A stretch of 64,000 nucleotides of DNA, from contig NZ_NRSW01000001.1 of NCBI RefSeq assembly GCF_002288635.1, forward strand, positions 2,342,802 to 2,406,801. The letters run 5' to 3'. Of this stretch, positions 15,470 through 24,051 are shown one piece after another; position 1 is the stretch's first letter; each line of letters opens with the position of its first letter. Under the pieces are notes generated by a model that ran no database searches, had not been told where the DNA came from, and worked only from the letters and a program-made list of their open reading frames with translations. A program made the translations under genes and the position numbers. Source of the stretch: Mucilaginibacter sp. MD40 (GTDB taxonomy: Bacteria; Bacteroidota; Bacteroidia; Sphingobacteriales; Sphingobacteriaceae).

Positions 15470-17020
15470 TTATTTGTAATAGTCTTTTCCCCTGATATTA
15501 TCGTGGTTAGGCATCGGCAGCTCATCGGCAAACAAGCTTTCCTCATAGCCGTCCATCTTATTCTCCAGGATGGTTTGTATGGTTTTATAGTTGTAAATAC
15601 CATAGCTGAGTGCACGCTGGCAAGCCATTATTAACCGCTCGTTACCTGCTTTCTTCGCAAAGCCAAGTACGCCCAGACAGGACTTGTAAGCCTGTTCCGG
15701 GTGCTGTTTGCGGTCAAGTATCTTAAGGATATACAGTCTGACATCCTCATGGATGGAAGCAGCCCATTCTAAGAACTTATCAGGCGTCCAGTCGGTTACA
15801 AAGCGGTGCGTAGTAGCCATGTGGTCTTTGTCGGTCGTATAACCGTAAGGGTTCTTTGCCCGTTTGTGCAAAGCAATGCGCTCGTAGTTGGAGTAGATCT
15901 CTACGATAGTACTGGAATACAAAAGCTTAACCCGCTTGCCGATGAAGCGATATGGCACACTGTAATAGTGTTTATCCGGGCCGAGGTTGACATGGCCGTT
16001 CTTGATCACTTTAGCGTAGAAGTGCTTTTTGAACTGGTAAGGCAGGACAGGCAACGGCATCAGCGTATGCCGCTCGATCTCTTCAAACTGTAGCCTTCGG
16101 CTGTAGTTGCGACCTTTAAGCAATTGGCTGTTATGGGTTTCCAATGCTTCCCAGATACCTTTATTCAACTCTTTTAAAGAATGATAGGTAACCCGGTTGA
16201 TAGGCGCGTAGATCTTGGTATAAATGATCTTAACGGCACCTTCTACCAGTGCTTTATCACGCGGGCGGTACGCCCGCGCCGGGAGTATGGTGGTGCCGTA
16301 ATGGTCTGCAAAGTCCTCGAACGTTTCGTTCAGGGTGGGTTCATAGCGGCTGCTTTTGGTTACGGCTGCCTTCAGGTTATCGGGTACAATAGCGGCAGGA
16401 ACGCCACCAATAAAGTGCAGGGTGTTCTCACAGGCAGCAATAAAGTCTTCCTTCTGCTGGCTCATAACTGCTTCAACATAGGTTAACTGGCTGGCTCCGA
16501 GGATAGCCACAAAGACCTCTACTGCAATAACTTCACCGGTATCCTTATCGGTATAGCTTAGCTTTTCGCCTGCAAAGTCCACATAAAGCTTATCACCGGC
16601 TTTGTGATCCATATGCATGGTCGGATTGACCCTGGCTTTCCATTGGTTATAATAAAAGCAGAATTGACTGTACTGATATCCATCAGGAAACTCTTTATAA
16701 TAGGCCTCCCATAGGATCTGCCGGTTCATACCGGTCTTTTTAAGCTCTTTATCGACGTGGGGGAAACAGCGCAGCATGGACTGCATACGTGCGTTAGGCG
16801 GGTGTTCTTTAGACTTTCCGAACAGGTCTTCCAGTTCTTTGTCGTTCAGTGCATTAACCTCATCAAAGGTGAGGCCGCTGGCTTTGAATGTTGCTACATA
16901 CTTTTTTACTGTGTTTCTCGATGCATCAGCTTGGGCAGCTATGGTCATTAAAGGCCGCTGTTGGCTGTACATCTTTAATATCTTTCTGATCTTACTCATG
17001 CTGATTGTTAAGTTTGCCAT
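15470..17020 (-). CDS. istA: IS21-family transposase IstA
   Basis: A 516-residue DDE transposase. The N-terminal HTH (~15-60; RPLMTIAAQADASRNTVKKYVA) binds the terminal repeats. The RNase H-like integrase core carries the acidic residues in LYVDFAGEKLSY (first Asp), IVPDNLKAAV (second Asp) and KALVEGAVKIIY (Glu). The C-terminal region has a Mu-type beta-barrel-like segment (GHVNLGPDKHYYSVPYRFIG). No frameshift or stop is seen. Confidence 0.95.
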   Translation of the reverse strand: MANLTISMSKIRKILKMYSQQRPLMTIAAQADASRNTVKKYVATFKASGLTFDEVNALNDKELEDLFGKSKEHPPNARMQSMLRCFPHVDKELKKTGMNRQILWEAYYKEFPDGYQYSQFCFYYNQWKARVNPTMHMDHKAGDKLYVDFAGEKLSYTDKDTGEVIAVEVFVAILGASQLTYVEAVMSQQKEDFIAACENTLHFIGGVPAAIVPDNLKAAVTKSSRYEPTLNETFEDFADHYGTTILPARAYRPRDKALVEGAVKIIYTKIYAPINRVTYHSLKELNKGIWEALETHNSQLLKGRNYSRRLQFEEIERHTLMPLPVLPYQFKKHFYAKVIKNGHVNLGPDKHYYSVPYRFIGKRVKLLYSSTIVEIYSNYERIALHKRAKNPYGYTTDKDHMATTHRFVTDWTPDKFLEWAASIHEDVRLYILKILDRKQHPEQAYKSCLGVLGFAKKAGNERLIMACQRALSYGIYNYKTIQTILENKMDGYEESLFADELPMPNHDNIRGKDYYK

Positions 17021-17084
17021 TCTTAGGAAGGTGTATTTGCCCTCAAAAGATGGTCTCTTCTACAGCATTTGCTACGAGTTTGCG

Positions 17085-17163
17085 GTGGTCAGTTTGCCCC
17101 GGAATCAGGTGGTCAGTTTCGCCCGGAATAGATGGTCAGTTTGTTCCGGAACATAGTGGTCAA
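17085..17163. repeat. Four tandem IstA-binding-type repeats at the IS21 right end
   Basis: (G/A)TGGTCA-type units followed by a CCGGAA core start at 17085, 17109, 17132 and 17156 (spacing 24, 23, 24). They are inverse to the TTGACCAC units at the left end, with which they form the transposition substrate. Confidence 0.75.
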
Positions 17164-17450
17164 GTTCATCAGAATCTCCACAACCCAATTAAGAAGAGAA
17201 ATGAGACAGATATTGAAAAAATGCCTCGATATTATTAGTAAGAAAAACAATAAAGAAAATGATACTATCTAGTGAACATCTTTTTCTGTAAGACCCTAAA
17301 CAACTAAATTTAATTCGTCAATCTTGCGGGTAACAAATGGCTACAAAGATAATAAACAAGGATTAATTCGTTTACGATTAATAATAGCAGAAATTAATTA
17401 ACGAATTACACAAAATCGATGGATTGAATAATTTAACTTCAAAACATTGT

Positions 17451-17677
17451 TATATTTGTAAAAATAGTTCATTGACTATCACTTATACATTTAAACAGGC
17501 TTCAAAAGCCACCAAACAAAAGCACATTATATGTGCCCTATTCGGTGTCCATTCCTGTTTTAAATCGATATAATACATTGATTATCATAGATATAGTTCG
17601 GTTTGACATCATCCTGCCATCCCGACAAAAGCGATACCAAGTATCAAAACCCATAAATCATATGATTTATGGGTTTT
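17451..17677 (+). ncRNA. Candidate small structured RNA of unknown class, with promoter and terminator
   Basis: TATATTTG at 17451-17458 matches the Bacteroidota -7 element (TAnnTTTG). Downstream, TTTAAACAGG (17490-17499) can pair with CCTGTTTTAAA (17554-17564) with one bulge, enclosing two hairpins: GGCT/AGCC (17498-17510) and GCACAT-TAT-ATGTGC (17522-17536). Transcription would end at the strong palindrome 17646-17677 followed by T residues. No start codon or frame explains these structures. It does not read as tRNA; 6S-like or another regulatory RNA is possible. Confidence 0.4.
17646..17677 (+). terminator. Strong palindromic terminator
   Basis: Exact 15-bp arms (AAAACCCATAAATCA and its complement) around a 2-base centre, followed by a T-run. 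The stem reads in both directions, but the T-run favours the plus strand. It ends the candidate small RNA. Confidence 0.8.
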
Positions 17678-17791
17678 TTGTTTTAATTTCTATCCAAGCA
17701 TACATTTAGATATTAAATACCATAATAATATTTATTGCAATATTTTCGTTACGTATGCAAACAAATCTGAACTCTTAGCATTTTTGCAAAC

Positions 17792-18163
17792 ATGGAAATT
17801 CATAAACAAATAAGGATTGTGCTGTTCTTTGCAGCCTGTTTGTTTGTAGCCAAGCCGTTTATTGGTTTTGGTATCCATACCAATGTTTTTACACATACAG
17901 ATCATCCAACTATTTTATTAAAAAGTTTTAATAAACTTCGTTTGGATAGCCTTGGAGATACAGAGTTTTGTAAAGACCAGTCAAAGGACATCTATCCCGA
18001 CCCATTTTTGCCCTTAGCAATTACCATAGCTGCTTTATTGTCAGTATTATATTCGGCGTTTAGAGGCATAACTATTGCAAAGCAGTCTCAATTGTCGGTA
18101 TTCAACATGGCGGCTGTAGGTGTACGGCCGACTTATATTAAACTCCACCAACTTAATATCTGA
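17792..18163 (+). CDS. Small hydrophobic protein of unknown function
   Basis: 123 residues with an N-terminal hydrophobic segment (~8-28, IVLFFAACLFVAKPFIGFGI; signal peptide or membrane helix) and a second one (~72-92, FLPLAITIAALLSVLYSAF). Two Cys and a short acidic loop lie between them. It precedes the efflux operon by 80 bp in the same direction and could be co-transcribed, or could be an independently expressed companion of efflux operons. I do not recognise a family. Confidence 0.55.
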   Translation: MEIHKQIRIVLFFAACLFVAKPFIGFGIHTNVFTHTDHPTILLKSFNKLRLDSLGDTEFCKDQSKDIYPDPFLPLAITIAALLSVLYSAFRGITIAKQSQLSVFNMAAVGVRPTYIKLHQLNI

Positions 18164-18243
18164 TTTTACTGAAACAGCACGCTCTGTGCAAAGCCTTGTT
18201 TAACAAGTTAATTTACAGGTTTCATTAATTTCAATATTGTAAA

Positions 18244-19629
18244 ATGTTCAGTATATATAAATGCTGGCCGCTGGTTTTATTACTGCTGCCAAACATTGCC
18301 CGTTCTCAAAATACGCCAAGTATCAGCTTAAATACCGTGCTGGAGAAGGTTACGGCCTATGCGCCATCTTTAACTGCCGATGCCGCCGCTATAAGAATAC
18401 GCCAGTCCCAAACTACCGAGGTTAGAAATAACTGGTTACCATCGCTAAAGCTCAACTATCAGGCTGACGTAGGAACTAATAATAACACTGCCGGCCCTTA
18501 CTTTGGCTTTGGTATTATACCGTCTAATTCACGTGGCGTACGTGACGAAAGTAACACATCAGCCACATTAACCAACTTGGGTATCGCGGCACTCGATTGG
18601 GAGGTTTATAACTTTGGCGCATATGGCGCCGCTAACAAAGCGGCAGAAGCCAATGTAGATGTAGAGCGTAAAAGTTTCGAGCAATCTAAATACACGCTTA
18701 CTGCGGCTACTATTGATAACTATTTGCAGCTTGGCCTGCTGCAAGATCTTATCACCATACAAAACCGCAACATAGAAAGGAATAAAGAGATACGGCGTTC
18801 TATACAGGCCCTCGCCAGAAGTGGTATACGTGCCGGAGTGGATACGAGTATTGCCGAAGCCGAAATCTCCAAAGCCCGGTTGGTATATATAGACCTCGTT
18901 AACCAGGCCAGGCAAATACAGATCAATTTATCAGCACTGAGCGGCGTACCTGCCGCTCAAATCATTGCTGATACTACTACACAGCAAAGCCTGGCTGCAA
19001 ACACCGCCGAGTTTAGCCTGTTTAATGCCGATACTTTAAACCACCCGGTGATTAACTACTACAAATCACTTTATAACAGCAGCCTTCAACAGGAAAACCT
19101 GGTTAAAAAAAGCTATTCGCCTAAAATATTATTAGAGGCGGCAGCATGGGGCAGGGGCTCAAGCATAAATGCCGAAGACCATTTTGGCCCGTTAAATACA
19201 GGATGGGGTTTTGACAGGGGTAACTACCTGGTTGGCGTAGGTATTATTTATAACCTGTTTGATATCAGGCGGCGGCATTTAAAGCTTAGTACGCAAAGAG
19301 CGGAAACCGAATACGCGCAAAAAAAGCTTAATGAACAAAAAGCTCTCATAGCGGCAGGCAGCAATCAGGCTGATGCCAATGTGGCTTCGGCAATTGACAG
19401 GCTTGGCGAAATACCCAAACAGCTTAAAGCCGCTAACGCCGCTTACAGGCAAAAATTCGCGCTGTACAAGAACGGCCTTACCGATATTATTGAGCTCAAT
19501 GCCGCATTAAACCTGTTGTATCGTGCCGAGACCGATTTTACCACTGCCAAGTACAGCTATTGCCGTGCCTTATTCCAAAAGGCGGTTGTTGAAAATCAAG
19601 TTAACGCGATCCTAAAACTTTTAAAATAA
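18244..19629 (+). CDS. TolC-family outer membrane efflux protein
   Basis: 461 residues. The N-terminal signal peptide (residues 1-21, ending RSQ) is followed by two OEP repeats of long amphipathic helices. Typical elements are SLNTVLEKVTAYAPSLTADAAAIRIRQSQ at the start and FALYKNGLTDIIELNAALNLLYRAETDFTTAKY near the end. It forms the trimeric outer-membrane channel for the RND pump encoded 8 bp downstream. The operon order channel-pump-adaptor is typical of Bacteroidota. Confidence 0.93.
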   Translation: MFSIYKCWPLVLLLLPNIARSQNTPSISLNTVLEKVTAYAPSLTADAAAIRIRQSQTTEVRNNWLPSLKLNYQADVGTNNNTAGPYFGFGIIPSNSRGVRDESNTSATLTNLGIAALDWEVYNFGAYGAANKAAEANVDVERKSFEQSKYTLTAATIDNYLQLGLLQDLITIQNRNIERNKEIRRSIQALARSGIRAGVDTSIAEAEISKARLVYIDLVNQARQIQINLSALSGVPAAQIIADTTTQQSLAANTAEFSLFNADTLNHPVINYYKSLYNSSLQQENLVKKSYSPKILLEAAAWGRGSSINAEDHFGPLNTGWGFDRGNYLVGVGIIYNLFDIRRRHLKLSTQRAETEYAQKKLNEQKALIAAGSNQADANVASAIDRLGEIPKQLKAANAAYRQKFALYKNGLTDIIELNAALNLLYRAETDFTTAKYSYCRALFQKAVVENQVNAILKLLK

Positions 19630-19637
19630 TCTCCCAT

Positions 19638-22600
19638 ATGTCAATGGTAACATCAGCACTAAAGCGGCCGGTAACTACGGTAATCATCGTAGTGAGCCTG
19701 CTTATATTCTCGGTGCTAAGTGCAATAAAAATCCCCATAGATATCTTTCCTCAGCTTAACATGCCTACCATATACGTAATTGAATCTTACGGAGGTATGT
19801 CGCCCCAGCAAATGGAAGGTTTCTTTTCTACCAGTATGCAGGATCAGTTCCTGTATGTAAACGGTATAAAAAGCATTACCAGTAAAAATATCCAGGGCCT
19901 AACTTTACTTAAATTGAGCTTTTATGAAGGTACGGATATGGCCGAAGCATCGGCCCAGGTGGCACTACAGGTAAACCGGGTAATGAAAGCTTTCCCGCCC
20001 GGAGCATTACCTCCGCAGGTAGTAAGGTTCGATGCATCTTCATTACCGGTTGGCCAATTAGTGCTGGCCTCAAAAACTCGTAGTTTAAAAGAGATATATG
20101 ATCTGGCCTCAACACGTGTAAGGCCTACGTTCTCGTCTATTTCCGGCCTTTCTGCTCCACCTCCGTTTGGCGCTAATTCCCGCTCGGTGATCATTAATGT
20201 TGATCCCAATAAACTCAGAAGTTACAGCTTAACTCCCGATGAGGTGGTAGAGGCAATGGCTAAATACAATGTTATGTCGCCGTCTGGTAACCTTCGCATG
20301 AACAATACCATGTTTGTTACCACTATGAATACGCTCATTAAGAGTGTAGACAATTTTGGCAACATCCCGGTGGTTACTAAAGGTGGCACTCCTGTATTTA
20401 TAAGAGATGTAGCACGTGTATCTGACGGGGCAGACGTAACGGTGAGCTACGCGCTTATCAACGGCAAGCGTTCTGTTTACATACCGGTTGTAAAAACGGC
20501 CGACGCCTCCACCTGGTCTGTTGTGCAGGCATTAAAAGCAAAACTACTAGATATACAAAGCTTGCTACCTAATGATGTTAAAATATCTTACGAGTTTGAC
20601 CAATCTATATTCGTTATTAATGCGGTAAAAAGTTTAATGACTGAAGGTGGGCTTGGTGCCCTATTAACAGGTTTAATGGTACTCTTATTCCTCCGTGACT
20701 GGCGCAGTAGTTTGATCGTAGTGATCACTATCCCGGTGTCTATTCTTATAGGTCTAACGCTGTTAGGGATCTTTCATCAAACCATCAATATCATGACCCT
20801 GAGCGGGCTTGCTTTGGCTATTGGTATCCTGGTTGACCAGGCAACGGTAACCATAGAGAACATACATCAGCATCTGGAAATGGGCAAACCAAAGCGTTTA
20901 GCCATCTATGACGCGTGTGAGGAGATCTCTTTTCCGCTTTTGCTTATCCTGTTGTGTATACTCGCTGTTTTCGCGCCATCATTCATGATGAGCGGCGTAC
21001 CTAAAGCTATGTTTTTGCCGCTTTCACTATCCATAGGTTTAACCATGATCGTTTCTTACATCATCGCGCAAACCCTGGTACCTATATTAAGCAACTGGAT
21101 GATAAAAGCAGAGCAATATCAGCATTATCACCATGACCATGTGCATGCACATGCAGGAGAGGGGCTCGATGCTGCCGAACGCGACCAGGTTGACGCGCAC
21201 TTAAAAGAAGAGAAGAAACATCCCGAGCAAAATGACCTGTTTGAACGTATTAAGATACGTTTCATGAACATCATTAGTAAGTGGATGCCAGGTAAAAAGG
21301 TAATAGTGCCGGTTTACTTGGTGGGGGTATTTATACTGGCTGGTATATGCTTCGTTGTGATTGGGAAGGACATGATGCCCAAGTTGAACAACGGCCAATT
21401 CCAGATCCGTATTAAAGAACCCGATGGCACCAGGCTGGAACGTACGGAGGCTAAGCTTAAGGAGGTGTTAAAAATTATTGATAGTACCTCTAACCATCAT
21501 TTAGCCATTACATCTGGCTTTGTTGGGCTTATACCCAGCAGTTATGGAGTAAGTAACCTGTATGTATTTAATACTGGTACATATGAAGCAGTTTTGCAGG
21601 TGAACCTTGATGAAGGCTACCATGTGAACATGGATGATTTTAAAGAGGCGCTGCGTAAGAACATTTCCTACGCCCTGCCAGAAATGCGTGTGACCTTTGA
21701 ACCTATTGACATGACCGAGAAGATCATGAGCCAGGGGGCGTCCACGCCAATTGAGGTGACCGTAGCAGGCCGGGATATGACCCAGCTACAAGAGTATAGT
21801 AACAGGTTGATAAGCAAGTTGCAAAAGGTAAATTACTTGCGTGATGTGCAGATCAACCAGCCTATGCACTTCCCAATCATTGCTATTAAGCTTGACCGCT
21901 TGAAGATAGCGCAAATGGGGTTAAGTGTATCAGAAATAGCCCGTTCGGTAACGGCAAGTACATCATCAAGCCGCTTTACAGAAAAAAACCTTTGGCTTGA
22001 TGAAAAATCAGCTTATACCTATCAGGTACAAGTACAAGTGCCCGAATTTGTTATGAACACGATGGATGAACTACGCGAAATACCGCTGGTAAAAGGCCAG
22101 AGCAGCCCCGTACTGGGCGATGTTGCCGAATTTACCACACATTATGTGCCGGGTGAATACGATCGCCGCGGCCCACGCCGCTACCTTACGGTGAGTGCCA
22201 ACATCAACCATAAAGACCTTGGAACCGCTACAACAGCTGTACAAAAAGCAATTGATGAAATGGGTACACCGCCAAGGGGTGTAGTAGTTCGAATGGAGGG
22301 CATGTCAAACCTGTTGACGGAAACCATGAGCAGTTTACAAAACGGTTTACTATTTGCCGTGTTGGTTATCTTCCTGCTGCTGGCAGCCAATTACCAATCA
22401 ATGAAACTATCACTCACTGTACTTTCTACGGTGCCGGCTGTAATTTTGGGTTCGCTGCTCATGTTGCTTTTAACGGGTTCTACGCTTAACCTGCAATCTT
22501 ATATGGGCATGATCATGTCTACAGGCGTATCGGTAGCTAACGCTATTTTGATTGTAACCAATGCAGAGAAGCTAAGGTTAGATTATAAGGATGCTACACG

Positions 22601-22871
22601 TGCTTCAGTAACCAGTGCATCCATCCGTTTGAGGCCGATTTTGATGACGAGTTTAGCCATGATAGCAGGTATGATCCCTATGGCATCTGGTTTGGGTGAA
22701 GCAGGCGAACAATCTGCCCCGCTCGGCCGTGCGGTTATCGGCGGGCTTATAGCATCTACCATTGCCGCTTTGTTTATCCTCCCGCTGGTATTTGCCTGGG
22801 TACAAAATAAAACCACTTACCAATCACCTTCACTATTACCTGAAAATCATCTTCAGACACAAGAATTGTAA
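19638..22871 (+). CDS. RND-family efflux permease (AcrB/CusA superfamily) with unusual proton-relay residues
   Basis: 1077 residues, full length for the family. There are two repeats of one plus five membrane helices with large periplasmic loops. TM4 reads GILVDQATVTIENI: Asp400 corresponds to AcrB Asp407, but the next Asp is Gln401. The TM10 position of AcrB Lys940 is Ala967 (GVSVANAILIV). A His-rich cytoplasmic linker (HYHHDHVHAHAG, ~496-508) separates the two halves. A metal-related substrate is possible, but the His run could be incidental. It lies between TolC (8 bp) and the adaptor (4 bp), so the three form one tripartite exporter. Confidence 0.93.
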   Translation: MSMVTSALKRPVTTVIIVVSLLIFSVLSAIKIPIDIFPQLNMPTIYVIESYGGMSPQQMEGFFSTSMQDQFLYVNGIKSITSKNIQGLTLLKLSFYEGTDMAEASAQVALQVNRVMKAFPPGALPPQVVRFDASSLPVGQLVLASKTRSLKEIYDLASTRVRPTFSSISGLSAPPPFGANSRSVIINVDPNKLRSYSLTPDEVVEAMAKYNVMSPSGNLRMNNTMFVTTMNTLIKSVDNFGNIPVVTKGGTPVFIRDVARVSDGADVTVSYALINGKRSVYIPVVKTADASTWSVVQALKAKLLDIQSLLPNDVKISYEFDQSIFVINAVKSLMTEGGLGALLTGLMVLLFLRDWRSSLIVVITIPVSILIGLTLLGIFHQTINIMTLSGLALAIGILVDQATVTIENIHQHLEMGKPKRLAIYDACEEISFPLLLILLCILAVFAPSFMMSGVPKAMFLPLSLSIGLTMIVSYIIAQTLVPILSNWMIKAEQYQHYHHDHVHAHAGEGLDAAERDQVDAHLKEEKKHPEQNDLFERIKIRFMNIISKWMPGKKVIVPVYLVGVFILAGICFVVIGKDMMPKLNNGQFQIRIKEPDGTRLERTEAKLKEVLKIIDSTSNHHLAITSGFVGLIPSSYGVSNLYVFNTGTYEAVLQVNLDEGYHVNMDDFKEALRKNISYALPEMRVTFEPIDMTEKIMSQGASTPIEVTVAGRDMTQLQEYSNRLISKLQKVNYLRDVQINQPMHFPIIAIKLDRLKIAQMGLSVSEIARSVTASTSSSRFTEKNLWLDEKSAYTYQVQVQVPEFVMNTMDELREIPLVKGQSSPVLGDVAEFTTHYVPGEYDRRGPRRYLTVSANINHKDLGTATTAVQKAIDEMGTPPRGVVVRMEGMSNLLTETMSSLQNGLLFAVLVIFLLLAANYQSMKLSLTVLSTVPAVILGSLLMLLLTGSTLNLQSYMGMIMSTGVSVANAILIVTNAEKLRLDYKDATRASVTSASIRLRPILMTSLAMIAGMIPMASGLGEAGEQSAPLGRAVIGGLIASTIAALFILPLVFAWVQNKTTYQSPSLLPENHLQTQEL

Positions 22872-22875
22872 TACC

Positions 22876-23961
22876 ATGAAATACAAAATAATAACTATAA
22901 TGGCTGTTGCTATATTGGCGGCAGGCTGTGGCGGCGCTCAAAAGCCGGTTGATATCACCAAAAAAGAAAATAAAGCTGCTGAAAGCAAGTTTGAAACCGG
23001 TACTGTTGTCGAAAAAGCATTGTCAAGCTATGTACGCTTGCCTGGTCAGTTGAAGCCTTTTAACGATGTGAATCTATTTGCTAAAATCAACAGCTTTGTA
23101 AAGCGTATCAATGTCGACCGTGGGTCAATTGTACACAAAGGGGAGTTGCTGGCTGTTTTGGAAGCACCCGAAATGATGTCGCAGTTACAGGCAGCTAATG
23201 CCCGCTATCTGCAAGCACAGGAAACGGCCAGTGCCAGCCGCGAAAAGTATCGCCGACTAAAAGAAGCGGCCAAAGAAGCAGGTGCGGTTTCGCCACTCGA
23301 CCTGGATAACGCAATGGCCAAAATGAAGGCCGATGAAGCCGTAGCCTTGTCTGAAAGATCAAATGTTAATTCTGTAAAAGACGTGCAGGACTATTTAAAC
23401 ATACGTGCTCCGTTTGATGGCATCATCGTTCAGCGTAATGTTTCGGCCGGAGCGTTGGTAGGTCCTGGCAAATCAACCGACCAGCCCATGCTGGTACTAC
23501 AGGATAACAAGAAGCTTCGTTTAGAAGTGATGATACCTGAAAACTATGTAGATAAGGTTGATCTTAAACAGAAGGTAAGTTTTGTGTTTAATGCCATGCC
23601 GGGGCAGAAATACCAGGCTTACATTAGCCGTTCTGCTGACGCTTTAAGTACGATGCGTTCAGAAGCGATAGAAATAGATGTACATAACACCAGTGGGGTT
23701 TTAAAGCCGGGTATGTACGGCGAGGTGAAAATACCATTGCTTTCAGGCGCTAAATCACTATTAGTGCCTAACAGTGCCATTATACAGTCTACCGAACGCC
23801 AATATGTGGTTACGGTAGTTGATGGAAAGGCTGTTTTTGCAGACATAAAAGAAGGCATTAATACCAACGATTCCACTGAGGTTTTCGGAAATTTGAAAGC
23901 AGGGGAGAAGGTGGTACTACACGCCGGAGATGAGTTAAAAGAAGGCACAAATATTAAGTAA
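22876..23961 (+). CDS. Periplasmic adaptor (membrane-fusion) lipoprotein of the RND pump
   Basis: 361 residues from the ATG at 22876, 4 bp after the permease stop; a longer frame exists upstream but would overlap the permease by over 100 bp. The lipobox is ILAAGCGG (Cys ~17). Order: beta-barrel and lipoyl half-motifs (SSYVRLPGQLKPF; INVDRGSIVHKGELLAVLEAPE), alpha-hairpin (~100-165), second lipoyl half (IRAPFDGIIVQRNVSAGALVGPG), then beta-barrel and membrane-proximal domains. It links the inner-membrane pump to the TolC channel. Confidence 0.93.
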   Translation: MKYKIITIMAVAILAAGCGGAQKPVDITKKENKAAESKFETGTVVEKALSSYVRLPGQLKPFNDVNLFAKINSFVKRINVDRGSIVHKGELLAVLEAPEMMSQLQAANARYLQAQETASASREKYRRLKEAAKEAGAVSPLDLDNAMAKMKADEAVALSERSNVNSVKDVQDYLNIRAPFDGIIVQRNVSAGALVGPGKSTDQPMLVLQDNKKLRLEVMIPENYVDKVDLKQKVSFVFNAMPGQKYQAYISRSADALSTMRSEAIEIDVHNTSGVLKPGMYGEVKIPLLSGAKSLLVPNSAIIQSTERQYVVTVVDGKAVFADIKEGINTNDSTEVFGNLKAGEKVVLHAGDELKEGTNIK

Positions 23962-23964
23962 TCT

Positions 23965-23999
23965 AAAAGGGATGGTAAATTACATTTGCCATCCCTTTT
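23965..23999 (+). terminator. Terminator of the efflux operon
   Basis: 15-bp arms AAAAGGGATGGTAAA / TTTGCCATCCCTTTT with one G-U pair, 4 bp after the adaptor gene. It may also serve the convergent GH92 gene. Confidence 0.85.
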
Positions 24000-24051
24000 A
24001 CTAACTACAGTTAGTGTACCTCAAAATTTTGTTTAAGTCTCTTTGTAGTAA

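Larger units (their letters stand above)
14594..17168 (-). mobile_element. Complete IS21-family insertion sequence
   Basis: About 2.57 kb carrying istA and istB on the minus strand. Both ends carry repeated TTGACCAC-type sequences: two in direct order at the left end (14596-14603 and 14620-14627) and four at the right end at ~24-bp spacing (see separate entry). Multiple terminal repeats that bind IstA are typical of IS21. The exact termini are uncertain by a few bases because the two ends differ outside TTGACCAC, and I could not identify a clear target duplication. Both genes are intact, so the element may be active. Confidence 0.85.
17169..17791. other. Non-coding transition between island and chromosome
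   Basis: More than 600 bp with no supported protein gene. The first ~280 bp are A/T-rich with no clear signal. The second part holds a possible small RNA gene (17451-17677, listed separately). The last ~110 bp lead to the small membrane protein gene. The junction of mobile DNA with the conserved chromosome is probably here, but I found no obvious attachment-site duplication or tRNA gene. Confidence 0.5.

Noticed and set aside
17461..17650. tRNA or tmRNA gene near the island edge
   Set aside because: No cloverleaf, T-loop GTTCRANNC or CCA-type end could be built; only a generic structured-RNA call is supportable.
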